Shown piece after piece: positions 1-12,300 of a stretch of 64,000 nt of DNA. Within the stretch, counting starts at the first letter, position 1, and each line of letters starts with the position of its first letter. The stretch is from Baylisascaris procyonis (lineage: Eukaryota > Nematoda > Chromadorea > Rhabditida > Ascarididae). The notes beneath the pieces were generated by a model. The model was not told where the DNA came from. It did not search any database and saw only the letters and a program-made list of their open reading frames with translations. Both the position numbers and the translations under genes were made by a program. The stretch covers positions 228,501 to 292,500 of the forward strand of contig JAZARR010000153.1 of NCBI GenBank assembly GCA_037389465.1. The letters are read 5' to 3'.

Positions 1-3000
1 TTATAAATTTTTTATTCTTTATGAGGTTTTCTCTCAAATATGAGCGTTAATTCACGTCAAATATCAATACGCAACAATGAATGCAATAAAATTGAGATCC
101 TCCTCCATTCATTATTTTCTTCGAAAATCTCACTAAAAATTAATGCGCTTTGAACTTTATGAATGATATCAACGAATATGCTCTCTCTTTTTATGTAAAC
201 CCCTCCTAGGTGTATTTCGGTTTCTGACAGTCATCAGAGGCCTTTGAAATATAAGCGGGGGAGGGAGGGTGATGAAGAATGAATTAAGCCAGGGAATAAT
301 CACTGTTATCACTCATAATCAAAAACGATCAATCACAGCAGAAATAATATCAACTAATAGCACTATCATTTCATCAAAGAGTTGATGAACTAAACGCCCA
401 TAGGTAATCTATCGTTCAGAGAAGAAATAAATGCAAGTGATCCCTCAATTTGCAGTCATAAAGCTTGAAATATCTAAAGCAATTCTGCTTGGATAAAGTT
501 GAAGGTTTCAAGCATATTCTAAAATGAACAAACCAAAAACGTCACAATATTTTAAGCATGCCAAAAAGCAATTAAAAATTAAATTTAATTTATACAATTA
601 AAAACGCCATAAAAAACATTTAAAAAATCGCTTATGTTCATTTACGTTTTTCGATAATCATTGATTTTTGAACGTCGATATAGTTGATCACTTCTTGCTA
701 GTGAATGCAAATGACGTCATCCTCTTTGAGTGAACGATTTTATTCTTTAATAATAAAATTATCAAGGGGAAGATTAATTAATTAAACGAAAACATTTGGT
801 TAATTTATACTGCATCATAAATTTCATCGTTATTAAACATATTTTCAAATGATTTGAGAGGAATTACTGAATTTTGCAATTATTTCCGCTTTTATCCATT
901 TGTTCACTAGTGGATAACTCAAATAAAAACAAATATCTAACTGAGGGTTCCGCCTTTCAATGCTGCTTTCAGCTATATCGCTTACTGAAACGAAGGAAAA
1001 AGAACAATTGCTTGGGCGAGAAAACTCGATAAAACAATAGATATCACAATGAGATGATTTCCTTGAATTTTTTTTTCAATGGCGAAATATTTTGTGAAAA
1101 AAAATGGATTTTTTTTAAGAGTAGTAATATTTTTACGTTTCTCTATGATTTGGAAATGCCTATTATACTTTCAAAGGTTCGACTAAACTTTTTCAACACT
1201 ATTTAGAAATACATTCATATACACTATCACTCATCAATCCTAGTAAAAGTAATCGTGTTTTTTTTTTTATTTCAACATAAAAATATACTAAAATATAATA
1301 TAAATATATATAAATACTCGACAATATTGCTTATTTTTTGAAAATTTCTTTTGTCTCACTATTGCCAGCTATTTGCACAAAAGTATTCGCCTTTAATTAT
1401 TGGATTCTTTTTTTCGGCTTACTCTATAATAATAACGACAGAAATTTTCTCTTCGCTTGCTCGATCCCATTTGAGTGCATCTATCAATTACATCACCTCG
1501 ATAAATCTCTACAGCTTTCACTAATTTTATCTTCATTTCATATCTCAATTCATCATATAAAATAAATAAACTTGAGAAATCAAGAATAGAAGAGCACAAC
1601 CCTCCGTAGTTATCCCATAAGCTACCCGCTGCCTCACATCTTTCACCATCAAATTGTATAAACTTCATTTTGTCAGTTGGTTTTCGCATATGCAAATTGC
1701 TCCTAAGCATTTGAGATCTGCGTAATTATAAAACTCATTGACGCTATGAAAAAAAAAAGAGATAATATACAATAAATATACATGAGATGCGCCTTTTTCA
1801 CAGCTAAAAAAAACCATCAATATTCATAGGAATGTAATAAAGGATATCATTAAATTCGTGAATTGAGGCGAATTAATTCAAATAAATATGATGAACGCAT
1901 CGCTATATTTCAATATTGCGCCTTATGAATGTCTAGAGTAATAAGAAAAAATAAATTCAACAGCAAAAGCCATCGATATAAAAGAGCAATTGAGATACGG
2001 CGAAAAATACGAGAGATTTGTTTTAAAAAACAAGTTTAAATGCTACATAAACCGATAGATCAATTGATGTAGTTCGCTAGCTGCTGGATCGTTAGATCAT
2101 CAGTTCTAATTCAGTTCATTCACCTCATTCATCTCAGCTTTTAACGCCAATCGGAGATTACTTACAATGAATAACGGTTCAACTCTTTTCTTAGTGATCT
2201 TTCAACACTCTGATTGCTGATATGTTTATGCTCACCTAATTCTATTTGGAAATAATGAACAAAAATCCCTCTATTATGGCACCTTTAATATGGTTAAGCA
2301 AATGATATGGGTAAAAGTTTGATAGAGAAGTTTTTAAGATTTAAAAAAGAGCGCTATTTCATTGAATTACACTCTGAAATTCACGACGCCGGTTGTTACT
2401 CAAAAAGTCAAACTCTACTTCAAATTCTACAAACGCATAAGTGAAAATCCAGAGAAATCCAAAAAATCAAAGACGCCAAATCCAAAGTAAGTAAGGAAAA
2501 TTCAACTGTTTACAGTTACACCTCAGGTCCAAATAAGATATTTTCAATTGAATATAAACCATCCTAGTTATATCTTGAAATAAATCTCGAAATATTATAA
2601 GAAATATGCAAATATCTGCAAAAGATATCATCAAAAAAAAAAACCTCCACAATGCGATGAAATTTCCGATGAAATACTGAAACTCCATAAGTACAGATTA
2701 GTATCACGTTTTTGCTAATTTTTCATAAACAAACCAACTGCATCGATTATGAGAATCACAAAAAATGAGAGCAATAAAAGAATTAAAAGAATTCCCAAGC
2801 CTTTAAAGTACAGTTTGATCATGCTACTATGCAGTATCTTTGAATTTTATGAAAAAAAAAAATATCTGCTAGCAAAATCAGCAATGCTGCTAAGCCGATA
2901 TTCCCAATATTTCAATATATTTTCGGCAAATTATTACCCGAAATGTGCACAATTGAAATAACGACGGATGAGATCTATACGGCAGTAGGCTCAGAAAAAA

Positions 3001-3137
3001 GATGTTTTTAAACTACAAGTGGATTTATTTGAAGAATATGTTCGGGCATATCCATATTCATTACTGCTAAAATTAATAGCCAACTTTAACTTTTTAAAAA
3101 AAATCTCAAATTCGCTCACAGCACTCAATATAGGGCA

Positions 3138-3199
3138 AAGGGGTGGGGGGAGGGGGGGAGTGGAGGGAGAAAACCATTTATATACTACCCCCCCCCCCC
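3138..3199. repeat. G-run followed by C-run
   Basis: A G-rich stretch (3138-3168, runs of four to seven G) is followed 20 bases later by an unbroken C run (3188-3199). The two could pair as an imperfect hairpin, or the G-rich part could form a quadruplex. Similar pairs recur in the window, for example at 42.39-42.44 kb. Confidence 0.7.
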
Positions 3200-5617
3200 A
3201 CTTATGTCAGTTACAGTTTCATGGGCACATCGTCATGCTTATGGACGACATGGAAATGTTCTAGGGGAACTCCTCCAGTCAAAGAGGGTAGTAACTTAGA
3301 AAAGAAAATGAACAAGTATATCATTAAAACTGTTAGATGTCTCAGATAGAAACCTATGAAGTTGAACTAAAATAAGGTTCGTTTAGAAAATTAGAGCCTT
3401 AAAACATATGAGAAAAACCATCATTAAACTAAATAAGCTTTGAGAATGGCAGCTAGGCAACTATTAAAAATAAGATTAGAAATTAAGGACTTATAAAAGA
3501 TAAATTATTTTAAATTTTGCTAATTTTTTTTTTTTGAGGATAACAAATATTGCTTCAAAATTCTTTATCACTTAACAATAATATGATAATTATAATCCAA
3601 TAAAAGCACAATAATATATTCAAAAAATATAATATATTCAAAAAATAATCTGATTATAGCCAAAAATAAAATTTGATCTACCATTAATACGAGTTAGCTT
3701 ATAAAAGAGATAGTTCTATACTATAGAAAATTACAATTAACAATATTTCAGTAATTCATAAACTGTGAAAATCCAAACAATCCACTGAATATCAAAAAAA
3801 AAGAAAACTTTCATTTGAAGGAATATAGATCAAACGGTGAACTAAATATTCAAAAATGATCTTAAACTAAAATTATTGCTAAGCAATTAACCAATTATCA
3901 AAACAATTTCTAGCAAAAAATAAAAAATAAAAATAAAAATAAAAAATTCCATCATTACAAAACTTGTCGCAAAATTATATACCTATGATAGGTGCAAAAT
4001 TAATATTTGAAATCATAATCTCAAGTAAGAAATTATTGAATCCATTAAGTAGCATGCCTCATAATATGCGACGATTATAACTGTATTTCAAATGAGTACC
4101 CTATTGCAAGAATTGAAATCTTCTATTATATTCGATAATTGCCTAAATTATATATCATAAAACTCAACAAATCACCGTTGAAATTATATGACTAAAGCTT
4201 CAATGTGCTATTTATCATCCATCTTATTTTATTGGATCTCAATTACTATGAATCGTTCGATCGATTTTTAGCGTAAAGGCATTCATTTATTGATAGCATT
4301 AGTGTAGATTTATACTAAAATACATAGATGAGGAAATATCTCACACATGGACCACTAGATGATTTTTTTCAATTTTGAGTAAAGTGCAGATAACCTTAAC
4401 GGTTCATAACTGCGATGAGAGATGTCGAGTCACATTTTTTCACCGTCTATAAATTTCACGTTCAAAGCACTATCGAATCTTAGCAAATAAGTGCTGCAAT
4501 CTCAGTGAATTTTGATTATTGTGACAGCCACAATTAAGTCATTCGAACATAATGACTAATGCGGAGTCAAAAACACAATACGTGGAGTTTCTTTAGGAGC
4601 TTTCTTGCACAATTGGAAATGCTACACCGAGGTGGATGCAATAGGCGGCAAGCTTCAAAGAAGCCCGGGTAATGCTTGGGGAATAGAGTGGAGACCAATT
4701 TCGTGCCGAATGAAAACAAAATGACCACTTGTTAGACGTTCATTTAAACACTTGACTGCCAAATTATCGACTAAACCCATGTAATTGACCAAGAAAAGCG
4801 ATAAGAAGACATTTTAGCCAAAATAGGAATATGGCTCGCAACTAAGGTTGCATTCCAACTAGAAATGTGCATTAATTATACCAATGAACATTTTTTGAGA
4901 GCAATTTTCCCCCACGGGAAAGTTCAAATCCAAAAGTTCCAAATATGGGGAAAAATCGTTGAGAAACAACATCCGAATTATGAAGCAAAAGTGATTTTTT
5001 TTTTTCTTGAGATTTGCTCGTAAGAGTGATATTAAACTTTAACTATAAATTCATCCAAATCTGCATAGTGATTCATAAATTCGAATATATGCACAAGTGG
5101 GCAAGTAAATATTCCACAAGGTGTTTTTTTTTTTTTTTTGTTAAATAACGGGTTTAAAAAAATAGATTTAAACAAAATGCAAAAACTATACGATGTATTT
5201 TTCAATAATTTAAAGTAAATTATAGGCCGATAAATTGCAGAAAACGTTAACAAATGATTTAATAAAAAAAATTTCTTCAGATAAAAAATAATTTCAAGGC
5301 GTTTTTACGCTATTAGTATTTGCAACGAAAAGATCTTTATACTATGAGTGCATATCTATAGAGGTAATTAATCAAATATTTATAGCATAGAGATGTTCTA
5401 ACTTTAGAGTTATAAGAAAGCATATGAAAAGGCTTCACACCGGCAAATGAAGCAGCACAGACGTATAAGCACAGATGCTTATTAGCACGGACTATTTTCC
5501 ATTCCACTTATCACGTAAAAAATAAAAAAATTAATCTACGTCTGAAGAAGAATGTCCTACTATGATCGAAGAATTCAAATTAAACAAAAGGTTATCTTTC
5601 ATACTTCTTTCATACTT

Positions 5618-5619
<2 letters not shown>

Positions 5620-5662
<43 letters not shown>
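5620..5662. repeat. (TA)n microsatellite
   Basis: Perfect TA dinucleotide tract of about 43 bp in sequence with no recognised gene. Confidence 0.97.
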
Positions 5663-5665
<3 letters not shown>

Positions 5666-7529
5666 TTATAAAATTCTCATATATCATGTAATTATGATTA
5701 CTCCTATATAGTTCAAAGACTAATCGTAGTAAGTTTTATTCACGATGTGGGAGAATTGCATTGGCAATATTTGAAGTTAACAATAAATAAATATAAAAAA
5801 TGCAAAAATATTGCCAAAATTACTAACATACGAATTAAGATACTCTATTCACACTTCTATGAATAGCGTACATAAAAGCAATATGAAACGCAATAGAACG
5901 AATTGAGTCGATTTTAAAATATTTTTTTTCCGTTTGTCGATTTCATTTCTTTTGAAATCTCTAATTCCTATGCAAAAACTCGACATTGTCAAATTGGTGT
6001 ATCGAATTTGGTTAATAAAAAAAAAAAAATAGAGTCTAAAGTCGAATCAGAATTGTTTCGATGTGCATCTAAAATTTACATTTCATTGCATTCTTATTAA
6101 GCGCTCATGTAAACGGAATTTTTCATTATAAAACCACCACAAAACTAATGATACTCTCTAATGTCCATATTAATCATATGTCTCGAAAAAGTTTTACATT
6201 TCAAGGGGGACATTAAATATAGATCATTCGGGTGATGAATTTTTTGGTCTATAACTCAAGATCTACTCATCGGATAATAATAATAACCTTCGAAACGTAT
6301 CGGCTAGGTTTGGATTACCGAATGCAAAATCCTAGCCAAGTTGAGCTACAAAAAAATTTATAAAACTGAGTCCATTTCTCATCGAAAGAAGCGTTTCCTC
6401 AATGGATGTGTTGTTGTGTTTGTTTTGTCGACAAAGGAAATCCTCAAGTCTTCTTTTTTTGAGTGAAAATGCGATGATTGGATGAAAAACTTTTTGACGC
6501 TTCATTTCAACTGGGAAACGGATTCAGTTTCTATAGAACGTCTATTTTTGAGAAACTGCCAGTAGTAAGTTATATTAGTTATATAATTTTCAGTAAATGA
6601 AAGCAAGAAAATATTTTGTGCTCTCTTAAAGAAAAAAAAAAACTATTCAGTCGCAATAGACTAGACATAAACATTTCAATAATTAATTTAATGAAATCTA
6701 TGAATTCAAATAATTCATCGTATTTCAGCGTGTGCGTTCTTTCGAATTACATATTGTTGAAAAATATCCCCAAAGGAATACGAATATATATGCATCAATC
6801 CTGAATTATGATGAATGGAACGATACACAGATGATAAACAGATCAATAAGTCAAGTCATTCTACCATTATCGAAAAAAGAACAAATCATAGTGAGTCAAA
6901 TTTTTGATGAAAAATTTTTGAATATTATGTCAAAAAAAAAATTATTTTTAGAATAGAATTTTGAATATACAATTCTAAAAATTGAATATAATTTCAAAGA
7001 AATTCTGCATAATATTTGCGTATTATGATAGAGAGTGCCTTTGCAGTGTATAAATATCGCCTCATGAACTCTCAAATCATCAGCTTAAAGAAGTGCATCT
7101 GATGCTATCTGAATAAAAAAAACGGCAATTTCGGATAGCGTATGCAAATTAAATCAAACTAAACTATGTTACGAGTTTCCGATCTAAACGAACGACTGAC
7201 AGCGCTATTCAACGTTGAATATTATTTATATCTTTATAGACGTGTAATTAAATGCGTTTCGATTTAATGAATAATTCATTAGGAATTTTAAACGTTTTGC
7301 ACTTTGTTTGTTTTGTTGAGCAATTTTAAAATAGCCGCGAGAAATAATGTCAGATTCTATTTTATTTCATTCTCAAAAAAAAAAAATCCTACTCATTTTC
7401 AGTGATTTGTTTTTAGCCATAATTTACCGCAATCGAGTGGTATGTTATCGAAAGCTAGCAAATCAAAAAGACATAACTAATAGTAATATCGTTGATTTCA
7501 TTACATATACACATACGCACATATATTAC

Positions 7530-7534
<5 letters not shown>

Positions 7535-7623
<89 letters not shown>
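7535..7623. repeat. (TA)n microsatellite
   Basis: Perfect TA tract of nearly 90 bp, the longest in the window. It creates artificial open frames rich in Tyr-Ile on both strands. Confidence 0.97.
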
Positions 7624-7628
<5 letters not shown>

Positions 7629-8904
7629 ATCAATTCGATCGAGAATCAGCAAAGAACGGGAAAAAACGGTCGACCATCTTCGACAAGCAAGTGCGTTTAA
7701 CCAATCACGCATTAACAACAAACAACCGAGCAGTCCGAACGAATGAACGAAATGAAAAATGAGGAGTAACACGCGGTGCCGACTCCACGCTCGATCGTAG
7801 ACTGAAAAACCATGATAGACCAATTCGTTGTCTAGAGCAAAGCGTAGAGCAGAGCGGGTTACGTTCCGAAGTGATGGTGGCCTCACGGGCGCTCATTGAA
7901 AAACACGCTCAGATCACGTTTTTCTATGCAGATCGGAGTCATAATCGGAGCCGCGTTTTAGCATGAGTTAGCGTTCCTCCTCCCTCAACAACGATATAGA
8001 TCATTGATCTTGAGTTTAAAAAAACTGTCTACACGACACATGATATATTAAATCGAACTTTGGTCTAGCGCGATCTCGAATGAGAACCAATGTTAGACGA
8101 TTGCGAAATTTCTTCTAACCACATTCAATTGCTATACTCAACTGGCAGCTTTCCCAGTACGAAAAAAAAATTTGTCGACTTATTTAAGCTATTACAAATT
8201 GCATAAATTCGTAGCAATTTTTTAACTCATTGATTTATTTATTTAATTATTCCCTCAGTTCCTTCAATTATCTATTTATTTGCTCATTCTTCACTTAATT
8301 TATTCGTTCATTCAACTAATATGTTTATTCAATTATTTATTCAAATTACTTTATTTAATTTACTCGTTTATTATTTCAAATTGCCCATGAATTTAATTTC
8401 TTTTTTCAATTAGTTTATTCACTAAACTGAAAAGTATATAAAAAACTGAAAAATCTCCTCCGCCAGCATCATCATAAAACAAAAAACAAAAACTTCAACG
8501 AATGAAAAAAAAAGAAGTGAATTATTTGAAGAATCCACGCCACCACATCTACCATCCAAAAAGTTGAGAAGTCACTATCGCCGGTGTATTGAAGTGGACG
8601 GCGTATTCATTAAGTATCAGCAAAGCTCTCTCAGAGTACACATTGCGCAGGATCCTTCATTGTCTACTTAAAAACACGATCTCTATTCTCTACTTTAGTT
8701 TCTTTTGGTTTCTAAATTCGATGCATTCAAATTACTATCGGCCAAAATGTTCCCACAAAGAAACTAGCGCCGACCTGAACAACTATCGAACTTTATCATT
8801 GCATATTTATCACTCAAAAATATTTCCTTTGATGTTAAATATTTGAATTTATAGAATTTAACCACTGTATCGCTCAAATGTTCAACAGCATTAAATAGCA
8901 AATA

Positions 8905-8910
8905 TTTATT
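8905..8910 (-). promoter_or_regulatory. candidate poly(A) signal of the phospholipase gene
   Basis: AATAAA on the minus strand about 150 nt beyond the phospholipase stop codon at 9059-9061. The distance suits a 3' UTR. AATAAA is common by chance in DNA this AT-rich. Confidence 0.4.
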
Positions 8911-9058
8911 ATTGAATTTATAAAAAAATATAAAAGAAATGTTGTGAATAATACGGAAATGTATCATAAATTTCAATTATAATACAAAGAAATGAATATG
9001 CAATTATAGACTCTTATTCACACAACATAAATTGAGATAGCCTTTAGCAATTGATCTC

Positions 9059-9262
9059 TTATGTATCTTCGGTTGATTTCGAGACAAAAGTACGATAAGT
9101 CCTTTCGATAGGCACGGCACCATGAATATCAGCACGCTGTTTCGCAACTCCGATTGCTTTCAAAAGTTGCGCAAGATCACTGAATTGCTCATGATTATTG
9201 TAAGCGTATTCCAAACAATCCCACATCATCCTGTAATGCTTCAACTCTTATCGATTATTTAC

Positions 9263-9348
<86 letters not shown>

Positions 9349-12300
9349 TCAATATACTCAGCTAGATGAATATAAAATATGTGAATATGAGCAATAAACA
9401 AGAGCAAAACGTTCGTTAAGCAATGATCCAAGTGAACAAAGATGAAATATGTAAGAGTAGTAAATAATATTACGGAACAACCCTAATGATGTTTATATAT
9501 AGGAAAAGCCTTTGTGGCTGCTATTTTTTAATAAGAACTCAACGCGACCTCTATTATTGCTTCTTATAAAGCTTCAAAACCTCATTACTTAAAAAGTACC
9601 TTCTTAAATAATCTATAGGAATGATCCAATCATCTGTATATTCCGAATTGTCATAGTTTTTATAACTTACTATTTAATGTTATTTTTAAAAATTATGTGC
9701 TTTGCTGTTTTATTGATATAAAAATCAACAAAAACACTAGCATGAAATTCGCTAGAGACAGCAGTATTCAAATGAACGGTCGCTTAGTTGATACACTTTT
9801 ATAGAGACGGATTTACTTTTTTAGTAAGTAATCAGAGGATAAACACTTTTGTTAAGTTGGTTGGCAAAAAGGTCAAGAACAATATGACAGACTTAATACG
9901 GAATTTGATATGCAAATAAGCGGCAGGCTAAAACATACACAAAGACAGACAGATATGACATAAATATTTTCTGGTAGATGCTAGAGCGCAAAAAAATGGC
10001 GAAAAGTTCTTTTGTCTTTTTTCGAAAGAATAGCGAAAAGTTTTTTTTTTTCGAAAGATTTTTCCAAAAAAAAATTTTTTTTTGCAATTTATTTCACGGA
10101 ATTACGTAACATTTTCCGATTATCTCGAGATTGACGATTCGTTCAGTTGAAATGGATATAGGCATTTCCACCTAAATAAACAACAATAGGGAGAGGGTCA
10201 CTTTAATATAACTTATGGTCTTATATGTGATATGTCTATCGGCTGACGTTTTCTCAAAGAATGGTAGAGGAGACTTCATGACATGAAATTATATGCTATC
10301 CGATAGGTGCATGCACACTCTTTATCTTCATCTTCCTCCTTCTTTGCTATTTTTGAATATATGTGCCGAACCCTTCTGCCTTCCCATTTTCCAACTTATT
10401 TCCCAACTCTTTCCCAATTTCTTCCTTCCCAGCTCGTTCCTAAATACCTCTTGAAAAAGTGACACGAAGTATTCTCTCCAATGTTCTGTTATATATGTTT
10501 AATCTGCGGGATATGGGACGATTAGCATGGGGCTACGTTCCTAGGACCTCACTGTTCATGTGTAGATCTTCGCAGAGTGTACCAACTTCCATCAGAAGCA
10601 CACACATGGGACAAAGAATCATAGCTATCCTAAACAAGGATGAGATTTTTAAAACAACACTTCAACGTTACCCAGTTGAGACATGGCTAACAATTAGCAT
10701 GGGGCTACGTTCCTAGGACCTCACTGTTCACGTGTAGATCTTCGCAGAGTGTACCAACTTCCATCAGAAGCACACACATGGGACAAAGAATCATAGCTAT
10801 CCTAAACAAGGATGAGATTTTTCAAACAACACTTCAACGTTACCCAGTTGAGACATGGCTAATGTATAACCTACGGCAATCAATATCAAAGAAAGCAAGA
10901 GATTATCCACAAGCTTCCCTTTTATTTTTAATGAAATTTACCACAAATCATCCTCGCCCTGAAATTGTGGCATTAACATTTTTGGCCGATATATGCAGCC
11001 AACATCTTGCTAACTGAAGAATCGCTAGATATCAATTTTTACACTGCGATTGGAAATGACCTTATTTTTGCTACTCATGAATAACGAAAGGCCTACACTA
11101 TAATTTGATTAGAAAGGTCGCCGAAAGACACCAAAGATTGTATGGTTCTCTTCAATCCGTGCTTATAAAACTTTTAGTTATTTCCGGCGCCGTTTTCCTG
11201 CTTAATCCTTGAAGATTCTAAAACGACCCAATTTTAGGTCTTCAAGTGAAGTTTTTATAAGCACGCATTGAACAGAATCATTTGTAGGCATAATTGGATT
11301 TTAATTTTAAATAACCTGCATAAAGTGGAGTCATCCTTGCAGTCCATTGGGACATCGCTAGTGAGAGGTGCATTTAAGCGAAAATACGGCACACCCATTG
11401 AGTGACACCATGAGCGAGAGCGAACTACTGGAGCGCCCTCCGTTGATGTTGCCTATAAGAACATCTTTGTTCAGAAAGTAATATTTCATCATAAACAGGA
11501 TTTCGTTGGATTTTCAATGATTATCTACAATGACATTATTCTGCCGGAGCATATATCTTCTCAGATCTCTGATCGAATCTAAATTTTCCAGAAGGATGTT
11601 TTCGCTTACAAAGAGATCAGATTCCATGCCTTATACGATCGAATTACTGGGGACTCTTTATTCACTTAAGCGATGAATCCCGGGATGCTCAAAATACCAT
11701 CAAATTGCAAGTTGTAGAAATTTCGAAGAAATCAAAAATATTGTCGTCGAAGTGAGTGTCTAAAAAATTTATCCCATGCTTCTAATATAGTTTAATATGC
11801 ATTTAACTACTCAAAAAAAGCGAAATTCATAGCGTTTTACTTGTTTTTTTTTCTATACGCCATATTGTTTCTCTAAATCGAAAAAAAAAAACAATAGAAG
11901 TAGAAAAAAAAACCTTAAAGTGAATACCTGATCTACAATAACAACTCCAAGACTTTTTATCGCCATCGCCGAGCCAACCCAACTACGACCGATTTCGAGA
12001 CTTTGTGGATCGAGAGGCTTCACCGGTTCCAACCCTGTACCAACGCTAAGCATACATCCCAAATACACTTTTCGACTGCTTTGTCTCTGAATAAATTGAA
12101 CAGAATATAGTTAGAGTTTTGATTATTGTTCATCTCTCACCCACAAAAGCCCTATCCCTACTGTACATTTAAATTTCTCGAACTTCTTTACATTTACACA
12201 ACGGAAACGAAGTAAATTTTTAGAAATAAAAGCGATCGAAGCAGAATCTTTGCTATATCTATACAACATCTAAATCGAAAGCATCTAAATTATTTTGGTT

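Larger units (their letters stand above)
1..8900. other. AT-rich stretch without a recognised gene
   Basis: I see no conserved protein, RNA gene or transposon coding region here on either strand. The open frames are short, or are stretched by (TA)n runs. The longest frame not explained by a repeat is on the minus strand at 1393-1710 (105 codons); it has no motif I recognise and no clear flanking splice pattern. The stretch holds a G-run and C-run pair near 3.14-3.20 kb, two long (TA)n tracts and a GC-richer patch at about 7.63-7.97 kb, listed separately. Part of it must be 3' flank of the phospholipase gene that ends at 9059. Confidence 0.6.

Noticed and set aside
1393..1710. Minus-strand frame of 105 codons
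   Set aside because: It has no recognisable motif, splice context or conserved pattern, and a chance frame of this size is possible in 64 kb.
7347..7886. Open frames of 84-143 codons on both strands across the (TA)n tract
   Set aside because: Most of their length is Tyr-Ile from the TA repeat, which has no stop in these frames.
9122..9397. Plus-strand frame of 91 codons
   Set aside because: It is antisense to phospholipase exon 19 and extended by a (TA)n tract.
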